Shown here one piece after another: positions 58,701-64,000 of a DNA stretch of 64,000 nucleotides. The notes beneath the pieces are model-generated. The model had not been told where the DNA came from. It saw only the letters and a list, made by a program, of their open reading frames with translations, and did no database searches. The translations under genes were made by a program, and so were the position numbers. The number at the start of each line of letters is the position of its first letter. Within the stretch, counting starts at the first letter, position 1. The stretch spans positions 1,984,001 through 2,048,000 of the forward strand of contig OY760143.1 in assembly GCA_963663245.1 (NCBI GenBank), given 5' to 3'. The stretch is from JAFGVL01 sp963663245. Its GTDB lineage: Bacteria > Bacteroidota > Bacteroidia > Bacteroidales > Paludibacteraceae.

Positions 58701-61700
58701 CAACGTCAAACACTATTAATCTTACGAAAGATGTAACTGTACCGACAGTAACTCTTACTGGTGCGGTAGATAATGATGAGATTAATTGTACGACAGCTTC
58801 TTATACATTAGGATATACGGTATCGGCAGGGACAGTAACAGCACAGACTTGGTCGGATGCTTCTACTGCTTTAGCGCTTACCGCTTCGGATGCAGGGGCA
58901 TATAGTGTAGATGTAGAATTTGACAATGGTTGTTCGGCGACTTCAAACACTATTAATCTTACGAAAGATGTAACTGTTCCAACAGTAACTCTTACTGGTG
59001 CGGTAGATAATGATGAGATTAATTGTACTGTTGCTTCTTATACATTAGGATATATAGTATCGGCAGGTACAGTAACAGCACAGACTTGGTCGGATGCTTC
59101 TACTGCTTTAGCGCTTACCGCTTCGGATGCGGGGGCTTATAGTGTAGCTATTGATTTTGATAATGGTTGTTCTGCAACTTCAAACACTATTAATCTTACT
59201 AAAGATGTAACTGTTCCTACTGTTACCTTAACTGGTGCGGTGGATAATGATGAGATTAATTGTACTACGGCTGATTATACATTAGGATATACAGTATCGG
59301 CAGGGACAGTAACAGCACAGACTTGGTCGGATGCTTCGACTGCTTTAGCGCTTACCGCTTCGGATGCTGGGGCTTATAGTGTAGATGTAGAATTTGATAA
59401 TGGTTGTTCAGCAACGTCAAACACTATCAATCTTACTAAAGATGTAACGATACCTACAGTTACCTTAACTGGTGCGGTAGATAATGATGAGATTAATTGT
59501 ACGACAGCTTCATATACTTTAGGATATACAGTATCGGCAGGTACAGTAACAGCACAGACTTGGTCAGATGCTTCTACTGCTTTAGCGCTTACCGCTTCGG
59601 ATGCGGGGGCATATAGTGTAGCTATTGATTTTGACAATGGTTGTTCGGCAAATTCAAACACTATCAACTTAAGCAAAGATGTAACTGTACCGACAGTAAC
59701 TCTTACTGGTGCGGTAGATAATGATGAGATTAATTGTACTGTTGCTTCTTATACATTAGGATATATAGTATCGGCAGGTACAGTAACAGCACAGACTTGG
59801 TCGGATGCTTCTACTGCTTTAGCGCTTACCGCTTCGGATGCTGGTGCATATAGTGTAGATGTAGAATTTGACAATGGTTGTTCGGCGACTTCAAACACTA
59901 TTAATCTTACTAAAGATGTAACTGTACCGACAGTAACTCTTACTGGTGCAGTTGATAACGATGAGATTAATTGTACTACGGCTTCTTATACTTTAGCTTA
60001 TACGGTTTCTTCGGGAACTGTTGCTTCGCAAGTGTGGTCGGATGCTTCGACTGCTGCTACTCTTACTTCTTCTGATGCAGGTGCATTTGATGTGGATGTA
60101 ACATTTACTAATGGTTGTGTGGCAACGTCAAACACTATTAATCTTACGAAAGATGTAACTGTACCGACAGTAACTCTTACTGGTGCTATAGATAATGATG
60201 AGATTAATTGTACGACAGCTTCTTATACCTTAGGATATACAGTATCGGCAGGGACTGTAACAGCACAGACTTGGTCGGATGCTTCTACTGCTTTAGCGCT
60301 TACCGCTTCGGATGCGGGGGCTTATAGTGTAGCTATTGATTTTGATAATGGTTGTTCAGCAACTTCAAACACTATTAATCTTACTAAAGATGTAACTGTA
60401 CCGACAGTAACTCTTACTGGTGCGGTAGATAATGATGAGATTAATTGTACGACAGCTTCTTATACCTTAGGATATACGGTATCGGCAGGTACAGTAACAG
60501 CACAGACTTGGTCGGATGCTTCGACTGCTTTAGCGCTTACCGCTTCGGATGCGGGGGCATATAGTGTAGATGTAGAATTTGACAATGGTTGTTCAGCAAC
60601 GTCAAACACTATTAATCTTACTAAAGATGTAACTGTACCGACAGTAACTCTTACTGGTGCGGTAGATAATGATGAGATTAATTGTACGACAGCTTCTTAT
60701 ACCTTAGGATATACGGTATCGGCAGGTACAGTAACAGCACAGACTTGGTCGGATGCTTCTACTGCTTTAGCGCTTACCGCTTCGGATGCGGGGGCTTATA
60801 GTGTAGCTATTGATTTTGATAATGGTTGTTCAGCAACTTCAAACACTATTAATCTTACGAAAGATGTAACTGTTCCAACTGTTACCTTAACTGGTGCGGT
60901 AGATAATGATGAGATTAATTGTACTACAGCTTCTTATACTTTAGGATATACGGTATCGGCAGGTACAGTAACAGCACAGACTTGGTCGGATGCTTCGACT
61001 GCTTTAGCGCTTACCGCTTCGGATGCTGGTGCATATAGTGTAGATGTAGAATTTGATAATGGTTGTTCAGCAACGTCAAACACTATCAATCTTACGAAAG
61101 ATGTAACTGTACCAACGGTTACTTTAACTGGTGCTATAGATAACGATGAGATTAATTGTACGACTGCTTCTTATACATTAGGATATACAGTATCGGCAGG
61201 TACAGTGACAGCACAGACTTGGTCGGATGCTTCTACTGCTTTAGCGCTTACCGCTTCGGATGCAGGGGCATATAGTGTAGATGTAGAATTTGACAATGGT
61301 TGTTCAGCAACGTCAAACACTATCAATCTTACTAAAGATGTAACTGTACCGACAGTAACTCTTACTGGTGCTATAGATAATGATGAGATTAATTGTACAA
61401 CGGCTTCATATACATTAGGATATACAGTATCGGTAGGGACAGTAACAGCACAGACTTGGTCAGATGCTTCTACTGCTTTAGCGCTTACCGCTTCGGATGC
61501 GGGTGCATATAGTGTAGATGTAGAATTTGATAATGGTTGTTCAGCAACGTCAAACACTATTAATCTTACTAAAGATGTAACTGTACCGACAGTAACTCTT
61601 ACTGGTGCTATAGATAATGATGAGATTAATTGTACGACAGCTTCTTATACCTTAGGATATACGGTATCGGCAGGTACAGTAACAGCACAGACTTGGTCGG

Positions 61701-64000
61701 ATGCTTCGACTGCTTTAGCGCTTACCGCTTCGGATGCGGGGGCATATAGTGTAGATGTAGAATTTGACAATGGTTGTTCAGCAACGTCAAACACTATTAA
61801 TCTTACTAAAGATGTAACTGTACCGACAGTAACTCTTACTGGTGCGGTAGATAATGATGAGATTAATTGTACGACAGCTTCTTATACCTTAGGATATACG
61901 GTATCGGCAGGTACAGTAACAGCACAGACTTGGTCGGATGCTTCTACTGCTTTAGCGCTTACCGCTTCGGATGCGGGGGCTTATAGTGTAGCTATTGATT
62001 TTGATAATGGTTGTTCAGCAACTTCAAACACTATTAATCTTACGAAAGATGTAACTGTTCCAACTGTTACCTTAACTGGTGCGGTAGATAATGATGAGAT
62101 TAATTGTACTACAGCTTCTTATACTTTAGGATATACGGTATCGGCAGGTACAGTAACAGCACAGACTTGGTCGGATGCTTCGACTGCTTTAGCGCTTACC
62201 GCTTCGGATGCTGGTGCATATAGTGTAGATGTAGAATTTGATAATGGTTGTGTGGCAACGTCAAACACTATCAATCTTACGAAAGATGTAACTGTACCAA
62301 CGGTTACTTTAACTGGTGCTATAGATAACGATGAGATTAATTGTACGACTGCTTCTTATACATTAGGATATACAGTATCGGCAGGTACAGTAACAGCACA
62401 GACTTGGTCGGATGCTTCGACTGCTTTAGCGCTTACCGCTTCGGATGCTGGTGCATATAGTGTAGATGTAGAATTTGACAATGGTTGTTCGGCGACTTCA
62501 AACACTATTAATCTTACGAAAGATGTAACTGTACCGACAGTAACTCTTACTGGTGCTATAGATAATGATGAGATTAATTGTACAACGGCTTCATATACAT
62601 TAGGATATACAGTATCGGTAGGGACAGTAACAGCACAGACTTGGTCAGATGCTTCTACTGCTTTAGCGCTTACCGCTTCGGATGCGGGTGCATATAGTGT
62701 AGATGTAGAATTTGATAATGGTTGTTCAGCAACGTCAAACACTATTAATCTTACTAAAGATGTAACTGTTCCTACTGTTACCTTAACTGGTGCGGTGGAT
62801 AATGATGAGATTAATTGTACGACAGCTTCATATACTTTAGCTTATACGGTTTCTTCGGGAACTGTTGCTTCGCAAGTGTGGTCGGATGCCTCTACAGCTG
62901 CAACACTAACTTCTTCGGATGCGGGTGCATTTGATGTGGATGTAACATTTACTAATGGTTGTGTGGCAACTTCTAATACTATCAACTTAACCAAAGATGT
63001 AACTGTTCCAACAGTAACTCTTACTGGTGCTATAGATAATGATGAGATTAATTGTACTACAGCTGATTATACCTTAGGATATACGGTTTCTTCGGGAACT
63101 GTTGCTTCGCAAGTGTGGTCGGATGCCTCTACTGCTGCTACTCTTACTTCTTCTGATGCAGGGGCATTTGATGTGGATGTAACATTTACTAATGGTTGTG
63201 TGGCAACGTCAAACACTATTAATCTTACGAAAGATGTAACTGTACCGACAGTAACTCTTACTGGTGCAGTTGATAACGATGAGATTAATTGTACGACAGC
63301 TTCTTATACCTTAGGATATACGGTATCGGCAGGGACTGTAACAGCACAGACTTGGTCGGATGCTTCGACTGCTTTAGCGCTTACTACTTCGGATGCAGGT
63401 GCATATAGTGTAGCTATTGATTTTGACAATGGTTGTTCGGCAAATTCAAACACTATCAACTTAAGCAAAGATGTAACTGTTCCAACAGTAACTCTTACTG
63501 GTGCTATAGATAATGATGAGATTAATTGTACTACGGCTGATTATACATTAGGATATACGGTTTCTTCGGGAACTGTTGCTTCGCAAGTGTGGTCGGATGC
63601 CTCTACTGCTGCAACACTTACTTCTTCGGATGCGGGTGCATTTGATGTGGATGTAACATTTACTAATGGTTGTGTGGCAACGTCAAATACTATCAATCTT
63701 ACTAAAGATGTAACGATACCTACTGTTACCTTAACTGGTGCGGTGGATAATGATGAGATTAATTGTACTACGGCTTCATATACTTTAGGATATACAGTAT
63801 CGGCAGGTACAGTAACAGCACAGACTTGGTCGGATGCTTCTACTGCTTTAGCGCTTACCGCTTCGGATGCGGGGGCTTATAGTGTAGATGTAGAATTTGA
63901 TAATGGTTGTTCAGCAACGTCAAACACTATTAATCTTACTAAAGATGTAACTGTTCCAACAGTAACTCTTACTGGTGCTATAGATAATGATGAGATTAAT
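43751..64000 (+). CDS. Giant surface protein with pectate-lyase-like head and more than 54 identical-length Ig-like repeats (3' end outside window)
   Basis: The frame from the ATG at 43751 stays open to the last base: 6,750 codons with no stop. It has a signal peptide (core LTILSILLLLFTPIFS) and a pectate lyase 1-type β-helix with GVWVDHCEF (V146-H150), DG-x-D and RMPRVR (R229, R234). Putative Ig domains follow, plus an FN3 domain with an insert, an SbsA-type Ig domain, cadherin-like/DUF5018-like domains and a carboxypeptidase-regulatory-like domain (about 49170-49390). A GATase-like α/β domain comes next (about 49400-50040), then a Big-type Ig domain nearly identical in design to that of the 3,509-aa paralogue. 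From 51158 the 79-residue repeat array runs to the window edge. A T9SS tail is expected beyond the window but unseen. Likely a fibre-like adhesin presenting a polysaccharide-acting head. Confidence 0.88.
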   Translation, partial: MNTIKLTILSILLLLFTPIFSQDACAPVGWATEWGTVNGANGANVTVVTNASELDNALSNASGKTIIIDGEITVSGMGTYKDEDNVTLLGLPGSKLISDDYSKDGSGIFYFERITNFIIRNVYFEGPGAYDTDGLDLLCIDNCQGVWVDHCEFHDGTDGNFDIKDRANYISVTWCTFSYEKPPIPGGSGGSDDHRYTNLIGSSDSATEDAGLLNTTFQYCWWKEGCRERMPRVRYGKIHLINNLFTSTVANYCARAGYEADIYIENNAYINTNDPCDIDHSSATVSASGNFLSGTNAVATQGTSFNPYSYYSLSNTVAGNAVQALVEDASCGAGQTLDINSSGVIDCGCSSTPTLTLSSGSDDQSIPDGDAIENIVYAFGGSATSASVTGLPSGVSASTSGSSPITISGTPSVTGTYNYTITATDGSNNVQLTGTIVIIPLIAPTLSLSSGSTTQTFIDGNAMTDIVYTWGGGATSATASNLPAGVSANISGSTITLTGTPTETGTFNYTVTTVGGLTPMVSLGGTITINTPITLGDVTATYTMNGTDADVSWGAVANADGYNVKVCTSGGGGTSTIYDFNSETIGELATNTTLVNGLEVLAVSGDEVDVEAGSPGTFEGVVVTKVLDLQGSGVPADNRCIVVITDGAGTLTAYNNGGDTGRTLNIHDGTSVISGGTATNTVTATIPSAGTYYIYSGGSGIKVNLIAFSSASTCTETYVAAGTTYTVSDFDGATEEISVQAVGDGVTYEDGVYTVATEASTPVAATITLTSTGATESQNINTGAAITNITYTYTGTATITWTGTAGASTPPTGVTVLDVAGDITISGTPSATGTYGYTIDISAIAGGTPATASDNGSFTVADVPVNANLILSSGSASQTVDQLTAITNIIYTYDGSLNPITWTGTASSTTPPVGITVDTGTANQITISGTPTTDGVYTFTIDVDGINGGTDGSESGTLTVNAVAVDATISLTSAASTDAQTVNEDVAITSITYNYTGTFNTLTWSGTADAGTPPAGITINTGTAGQIIISGTPSAAGSYGYSIDIDGINGGTTDNTTGTLAVIVVAGASCTTYNFDAMVADVDLSDGSDKTQTIPVGGETWDVVKCRLEIAISRSTDNSIRMLYNTGELISHIVSQPESASFWVRGASKDTEFKIQLSEDGGATYNDVTTNINLDGTAATINGNNAVTVGYDAFHEISVTLNSSAANARIKVLNLGDPADGSSSSSYNGYLDDFEICLGADATAPTLDSSTPTNAATGIAINGDITLTMSENISLGAGTITLDGGSLGSISVLGSTITIPYSGLTKGVAYTLTIPANAIQDGAANFYTGGTISFTTIAPNTVSSLSDLTVAEGTLAPTFASGTADYTVTLPFSYSGAMPNVTPTLTDGTASLVTTQATDFGAGNQAAILVTAEDGLTTTTYTVTYLRAAATITNDISVFSINGTNGTISGTDISVVLPAGTNLSSLIPTITHDGETISPSGAQDFSSPVTYTVTAESSATQDYIVTVTKLIPVLTVCAEADFDFSTLIGTPSDSILCNVTGVNLAENITISVPAPFEVKLQGASTWSTSVTIPQSAGLADGNFEVRFNPSVATTTSGNILFSSLEATTVALPLEGATTGTSINSPANKDQTLAVNTALSDIVFIIGGSATTASLSAGSLPAGVSFDSGTLTISGTPTETGTFNYTITTDGSPGSSVSGTITVGAVVNASIILTSAGGTNAQSILTNTAITDITYDYTGTLNNIAWSGSSTTTPAGITVNTATNGEISISGTPTSDGTYNYTINIDGLFGGTTATASGSITATTPTYDITFNVTDGTNPISGATVTFNSQSGTTDAGGNYTFTAVTAGIQGYNVTQTGYTSESGSINVSTNATENVVLIIASAPKKIAYITNSSADNYSNDTKILPAYQGEFDVTLIESTTTGVDFSSYDLVVLSEVPGSGDAINMELEGINKPFLMMKPHAYKSTVWDWAAAGFDQDGSETAFTVTNTTHEVFSGLTFTGAGNNELEVLSSVAGGKGLMYADPSQFTVSGGTIDNIANIAGNTAQSGIFEIPVGTTVGGNTTTERWMQVGINSSSYANITDDGVTLMLNTAYYLMGLPIPASPNKDISTFGISGVNGTITGTNISVVMPAGTDLSSLIPSITHNGASISPTGAQDFSSPVVYTVTAADATIQNYTVTVSKLTPIITLCAEANFDYTTTAGTPSDSVICNVSGSNLAEDITIIIPAPFEMRLEGDLTWSTSLTITETGGSADRNIEVRFNPSVPTISSGIITFSSLEATTAALALEGQTTEPSISTPANKDQTVDVNTAISDIVFTIGGSATTAVLSGTLPTGVTFNAGTLTISGTPTVDGIFNYTITTDGTPTAAVSGTITVNAAANIAPTVSITNPTTGVCAEQGSTITLTATATDSDGTIATVAFYNGASLIGTASGTGPYTYEWTAPTSGAYTITAQATDNDTETTISNAITVNSYPTVTLTGAANFDEINCTTTDYTIGYTVSSGTVSSQLWSTTATSSTVTTTDAGAYNVVVTMDNSCTATSNTINLTKDVTVPTVTLTGAVDNDEINCTTADYTLGYTVSAGTVTAQTWSDASTAATLTSSDAGAFDVDVTFTNGCVATSNTINLTKDVTVPTVTLTGAVDNDEINCTTADYTLGYTVSSGTVASQVWSDASTAATLTSSDAGAFGVDVTFTNGCVATSNTINLTKDVTIPTVTLTGAIDNDEINCTTADYTLGYTVSSGTVASQVWSDASTAATLTSSDAGAFDVDVTFTNGCVATSNTINLTKDVTVPTVTLTGAVDNDEINCTTADYTLGYTVSSGTVASQVWSDASTAATLTSSDAGAFDVDVTFTNGCVATSNTINLTKDVTIPTVTLTGAVDNDEINCTTADYTLGYTVSSGTVASQVWSDASTAATLTSSDAGAFGVDVTFTNGCVATSNTINLTKDVTVPTVTLTGAVDNDEINCTTADYTLGYTVSSGTVASQMWSDASTALALTASDAGAYSVDVEFDNGCSATSNTINLTKDVTVPTVTLTGAVDNDEINCTTASYTLGYTVSAGTVTAQTWSDASTAATLTSSDAGAFDVDVTFTNGCVATSNTINLTKDVTIPTVTLTGAVDNDEINCTTADYTLAYTVSSGTVASQVWSDASTAATLTSSDAGAFDVDVTFTNGCVATSNTINLTKDVTVPTVTLTGAVDNDEINCTTADYTLGYTVSSGTVASQVWSDASTAATLTSSDAGAFDVDVTFTNGCVATSNTINLTKDVTVPTVTLTGAVDNDEINCTTTDYTLGYTVSSGTVASQVWSDASTAATLTSSDAGAFDVDVTFTNGCTATSNTINLSKDVTVPTVTLTGAIDNDEINCTVTSYTLGYTVSAGTVTAQTWSDASTALVLTTSDAGAYSVAIDFDNGCSANSNTINLSKDVTVPTVTLTGAVDNDEINCTVASYTLGYTVSAGTVTAQTWSDASTALALTTSDAGAYSVAIDFDNGCSANSNTINLSKDVTVPTVTLTGAVDNDEINCTVASYTLGYTVSAGTVTAQTWSDASTALALTASDAGAYSVAIDFDNGCVATSNTINLTKDVTIPTVTLTGAVDNDEINCTTADYTLAYTVSSGTVASQVWSDASTAATLTSSDAGAFDVDVTFTNGCVATSNTINLTKDVTVPTVTLTGAIDNDEINCTTASYTLGYTVSVGTVTAQTWSDASTALALTASDAGAYSVDVEFDNGCSATSNTINLTKDVTVPTVTLTGAIDNDEINCTTASYTLAYTVSSGTVASQVWSDASTAATLTSSDAGAFDVDVTFTNGCVATSNTINLTKDVTVPTVTLTGAIDNDEINCTTADYTLGYTVSSGTVASQVWSDASTAATLTSSDAGAFDVDVTFTNGCSATSNTINLTKDVTVPTVTLTGAVDNDEINCTTASYTLGYTVSAGTVTAQTWSDASTALALTASDAGAYSVDVEFDNGCSATSNTINLTKDVTVPTVTLTGAVDNDEINCTTASYTLGYTVSAGTVTAQTWSDASTALALTASDAGAYSVDVEFDNGCSATSNTINLTKDVTVPTVTLTGAVDNDEINCTTASYTLAYTVSSGTVASQVWSDASTAATLTSSDAGAFDVDVTFTNGCTATSNTINLTKDVTVPTVTLTGAIDNDEINCTTADYTLGYTVSSGTVASQVWSDASTAATLTSSDAGAFDVDVTFTNGCTATSNTINLTKDVTVPTVTLTGAIDNDEINCTTADYTLGYTVSSGTVASQVWSDASTAATLTSSDAGAFDVDVTFDNGCSATSNTINLTKDVTVPTVTLTGAVDNDEINCTTADYTLGYTVASGTVASQVWSDASTAATLTSSDAGAFDVDVTFTNGCVATSNTINLTKDVTIPTVTLTGAVDNDEINCTTADYTLGYTVSSGTVASQVWSDASTAATLTSSDAGAFDVDVTFSNGCVATSNTINLTKDVTIPTVTLTGAVDNDEINCTTTDYTLGYTVSSGTVASQVWSDASTAATLTSSDAGAFDVDVTFSNGCVATSNTINLTKDVTVPTVTLTGAVDNDEINCTTADYTLGYTVASGTVASQVWSDASTAATLTSSDAGAFDVDVTFTNGCVATSNTINLTKDVTIPTVTLTGAVDNDEINCTTADYTLGYTVASGTVASQVWSDASTAATLTSSDAGAFDVDVTFSNGCVATSNTINLTKDVTIPTVTLTGAVDNDEINCTTTDYTLGYTVSSGTVASQVWSDASTAATLTSSDAGAFDVDVTFTNGCVATSNTINLTKDVTVPTVTLTGAVDNDEINCTTADYTLGYTVSSGTVASQVWSDASTAATLTSSDAGAFGVDVTFTNGCTATSNTINLTKDVTVPTVTLTGAVDNDEINCTTASYTLGYTVSAGTVTAQTWSDASTALALTASDAGAYSVDVEFDNGCSATSNTINLTKDVTVPTVTLTGAVDNDEINCTTASYTLGYTVSAGTVTAQTWSDASTALALTASDAGAYSVDVEFDNGCSATSNTINLTKDVTVPTVTLTGAVDNDEINCTTASYTLGYTVSAGTVTAQTWSDASTALALTASDAGAYSVDVEFDNGCSATSNTINLTKDVTVPTVTLTGAVDNDEINCTVASYTLGYIVSAGTVTAQTWSDASTALALTASDAGAYSVAIDFDNGCSATSNTINLTKDVTVPTVTLTGAVDNDEINCTTADYTLGYTVSAGTVTAQTWSDASTALALTASDAGAYSVDVEFDNGCSATSNTINLTKDVTIPTVTLTGAVDNDEINCTTASYTLGYTVSAGTVTAQTWSDASTALALTASDAGAYSVAIDFDNGCSANSNTINLSKDVTVPTVTLTGAVDNDEINCTVASYTLGYIVSAGTVTAQTWSDASTALALTASDAGAYSVDVEFDNGCSATSNTINLTKDVTVPTVTLTGAVDNDEINCTTASYTLAYTVSSGTVASQVWSDASTAATLTSSDAGAFDVDVTFTNGCVATSNTINLTKDVTVPTVTLTGAIDNDEINCTTASYTLGYTVSAGTVTAQTWSDASTALALTASDAGAYSVAIDFDNGCSATSNTINLTKDVTVPTVTLTGAVDNDEINCTTASYTLGYTVSAGTVTAQTWSDASTALALTASDAGAYSVDVEFDNGCSATSNTINLTKDVTVPTVTLTGAVDNDEINCTTASYTLGYTVSAGTVTAQTWSDASTALALTASDAGAYSVAIDFDNGCSATSNTINLTKDVTVPTVTLTGAVDNDEINCTTASYTLGYTVSAGTVTAQTWSDASTALALTASDAGAYSVDVEFDNGCSATSNTINLTKDVTVPTVTLTGAIDNDEINCTTASYTLGYTVSAGTVTAQTWSDASTALALTASDAGAYSVDVEFDNGCSATSNTINLTKDVTVPTVTLTGAIDNDEINCTTASYTLGYTVSVGTVTAQTWSDASTALALTASDAGAYSVDVEFDNGCSATSNTINLTKDVTVPTVTLTGAIDNDEINCTTASYTLGYTVSAGTVTAQTWSDASTALALTASDAGAYSVDVEFDNGCSATSNTINLTKDVTVPTVTLTGAVDNDEINCTTASYTLGYTVSAGTVTAQTWSDASTALALTASDAGAYSVAIDFDNGCSATSNTINLTKDVTVPTVTLTGAVDNDEINCTTASYTLGYTVSAGTVTAQTWSDASTALALTASDAGAYSVDVEFDNGCVATSNTINLTKDVTVPTVTLTGAIDNDEINCTTASYTLGYTVSAGTVTAQTWSDASTALALTASDAGAYSVDVEFDNGCSATSNTINLTKDVTVPTVTLTGAIDNDEINCTTASYTLGYTVSVGTVTAQTWSDASTALALTASDAGAYSVDVEFDNGCSATSNTINLTKDVTVPTVTLTGAVDNDEINCTTASYTLAYTVSSGTVASQVWSDASTAATLTSSDAGAFDVDVTFTNGCVATSNTINLTKDVTVPTVTLTGAIDNDEINCTTADYTLGYTVSSGTVASQVWSDASTAATLTSSDAGAFDVDVTFTNGCVATSNTINLTKDVTVPTVTLTGAVDNDEINCTTASYTLGYTVSAGTVTAQTWSDASTALALTTSDAGAYSVAIDFDNGCSANSNTINLSKDVTVPTVTLTGAIDNDEINCTTADYTLGYTVSSGTVASQVWSDASTAATLTSSDAGAFDVDVTFTNGCVATSNTINLTKDVTIPTVTLTGAVDNDEINCTTASYTLGYTVSAGTVTAQTWSDASTALALTASDAGAYSVDVEFDNGCSATSNTINLTKDVTVPTVTLTGAIDNDEIN
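56609..58030 (+). repeat. Near-identical tandem duplication of a three-unit (711-bp) block
   Basis: Block 56609-57319 and block 57320-58030 share rare variants: GTTGCTTCGGGAACTGTTGC at the unit start, and ACATTTTCGAATGG giving VTFSNGC. These mark a 711-bp duplication. Confidence 0.75.
60401..62770 (+). repeat. Near-identical tandem duplication of a five-unit (1,185-bp) block
   Basis: Block 60401-61585 and block 61586-62770 have the same succession of unit types, with few base differences where I compared them (for example GCGGTA versus GCTATA near the start). The second unit of each block is identical in the stretches I compared. Confidence 0.8.

Larger units (their letters stand above)
51158..64000 (+). 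repeat. Tandem array of 54 complete 237-bp coding repeats plus a partial 55th
   Basis: Units start at 51158 + 237n, each opening with PTVTLTGA and containing DEINC, WSDAST and NGC. The GATGAG/GATGAA (Asp-Glu) site falls at 51191, 51428, 51665, 51902, 52139 and 52376, and again at 63989. The distance 51191-63989 equals exactly 54 x 237 bp, so there is no net indel. Copies fall into a few types (SSGTVASQVW / AFDVDVTFTNGC; SAGTVTAQTW / AYSVDVEFDNGC; AYSVAIDFDNGC) that recombine within units. Nested duplications of 3 and 5 units are visible. Confidence 0.95.

Noticed and set aside
54547..62742. Minus-strand reading frames of up to 128 codons in the repeat array (e.g. 54547-54921, 61171-61557, 62356-62742)
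   Set aside because: They repeat with the 237-bp period and are antisense shadows of the Thr/Ser/Asp-rich coding repeats; no start signal or promoter supports them.
51158..64000. CRISPR or other non-coding repeat array
   Set aside because: The repeats are 237 bp, contiguous without unique spacers, and keep one open reading frame with protein-level conservation.
36874..64000. Identification of the giants as the gliding adhesin SprB
   Set aside because: The Ig-like units share general features with SprB-type repeats (aromatic W, NGC), but the pectate-lyase heads and absence of neighbouring sprC/sprD/sprF-like genes do not support it.

Overview
The window is AT-rich DNA from a member of the phylum Bacteroidota, probably a free-living Flavobacteriales-like or related marine lineage. 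Four things support this. Promoters carry the Bacteroidota −7 element TAnnTTTG (perfect −33 TTTG/19-bp spacing in front of yebC). Translation starts mostly lack Shine-Dalgarno sequences. Two giant secreted proteins end in type IX secretion (T9SS) type A-like sorting domains. Marker families include an OmpA protein with thrombospondin type 3 repeats, an M49 peptidase with HECLGH, and a Fur-like gene next to purA. I cannot name the genus.

Bases 1-19165 are ordinary core genome: the end of a TonB-dependent receptor, rsmD with an upstream membrane-anchored protein, a RecD-like helicase, a lipoprotein plus an OmpA-like outer-membrane protein, tRNA-His, a Fur-family regulator, purA, a YugP-like metallopeptidase, a dipeptidyl-peptidase III, a conserved periplasmic protein, yebC, a lysine-biosynthesis pair (aspartate kinase, diaminopimelate decarboxylase) and a family 2 glycosyltransferase. 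Most transcription units end in clear hairpin terminators.

Bases 19166-64000 form an accessory cell-surface locus, all on the + strand. It holds a 564-aa secreted protein, a 2,996-aa T9SS-exported multidomain protein, three small secreted proteins, and two giant paralogues that begin with a family 1 pectate-lyase-like domain. The three small proteins share an ASLP sequence after the signal peptide and a C-terminal Pro / hydrophobic helix / basic tail. The first giant paralogue is complete (3,509 aa, about 24 Ig-like repeats, T9SS tail). The second runs off the window after 6,750 codons.

The second giant contains 54 complete tandem copies of a 79-residue (237-bp) Ig-like unit plus the start of a 55th, with no length variation. 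The copies are mosaics of a few sequence types and show nested multi-unit duplications. The two giants also share promoter architecture: tandem TTTAACA motifs about 24 bp apart, the second 25 bp upstream of the −7 box, then a TGCGTCAAAA leader motif. This suggests common control. My reading is a polysaccharide-targeting surface fibre or adhesin system, with the small tripartite-tail proteins as its least explained part.
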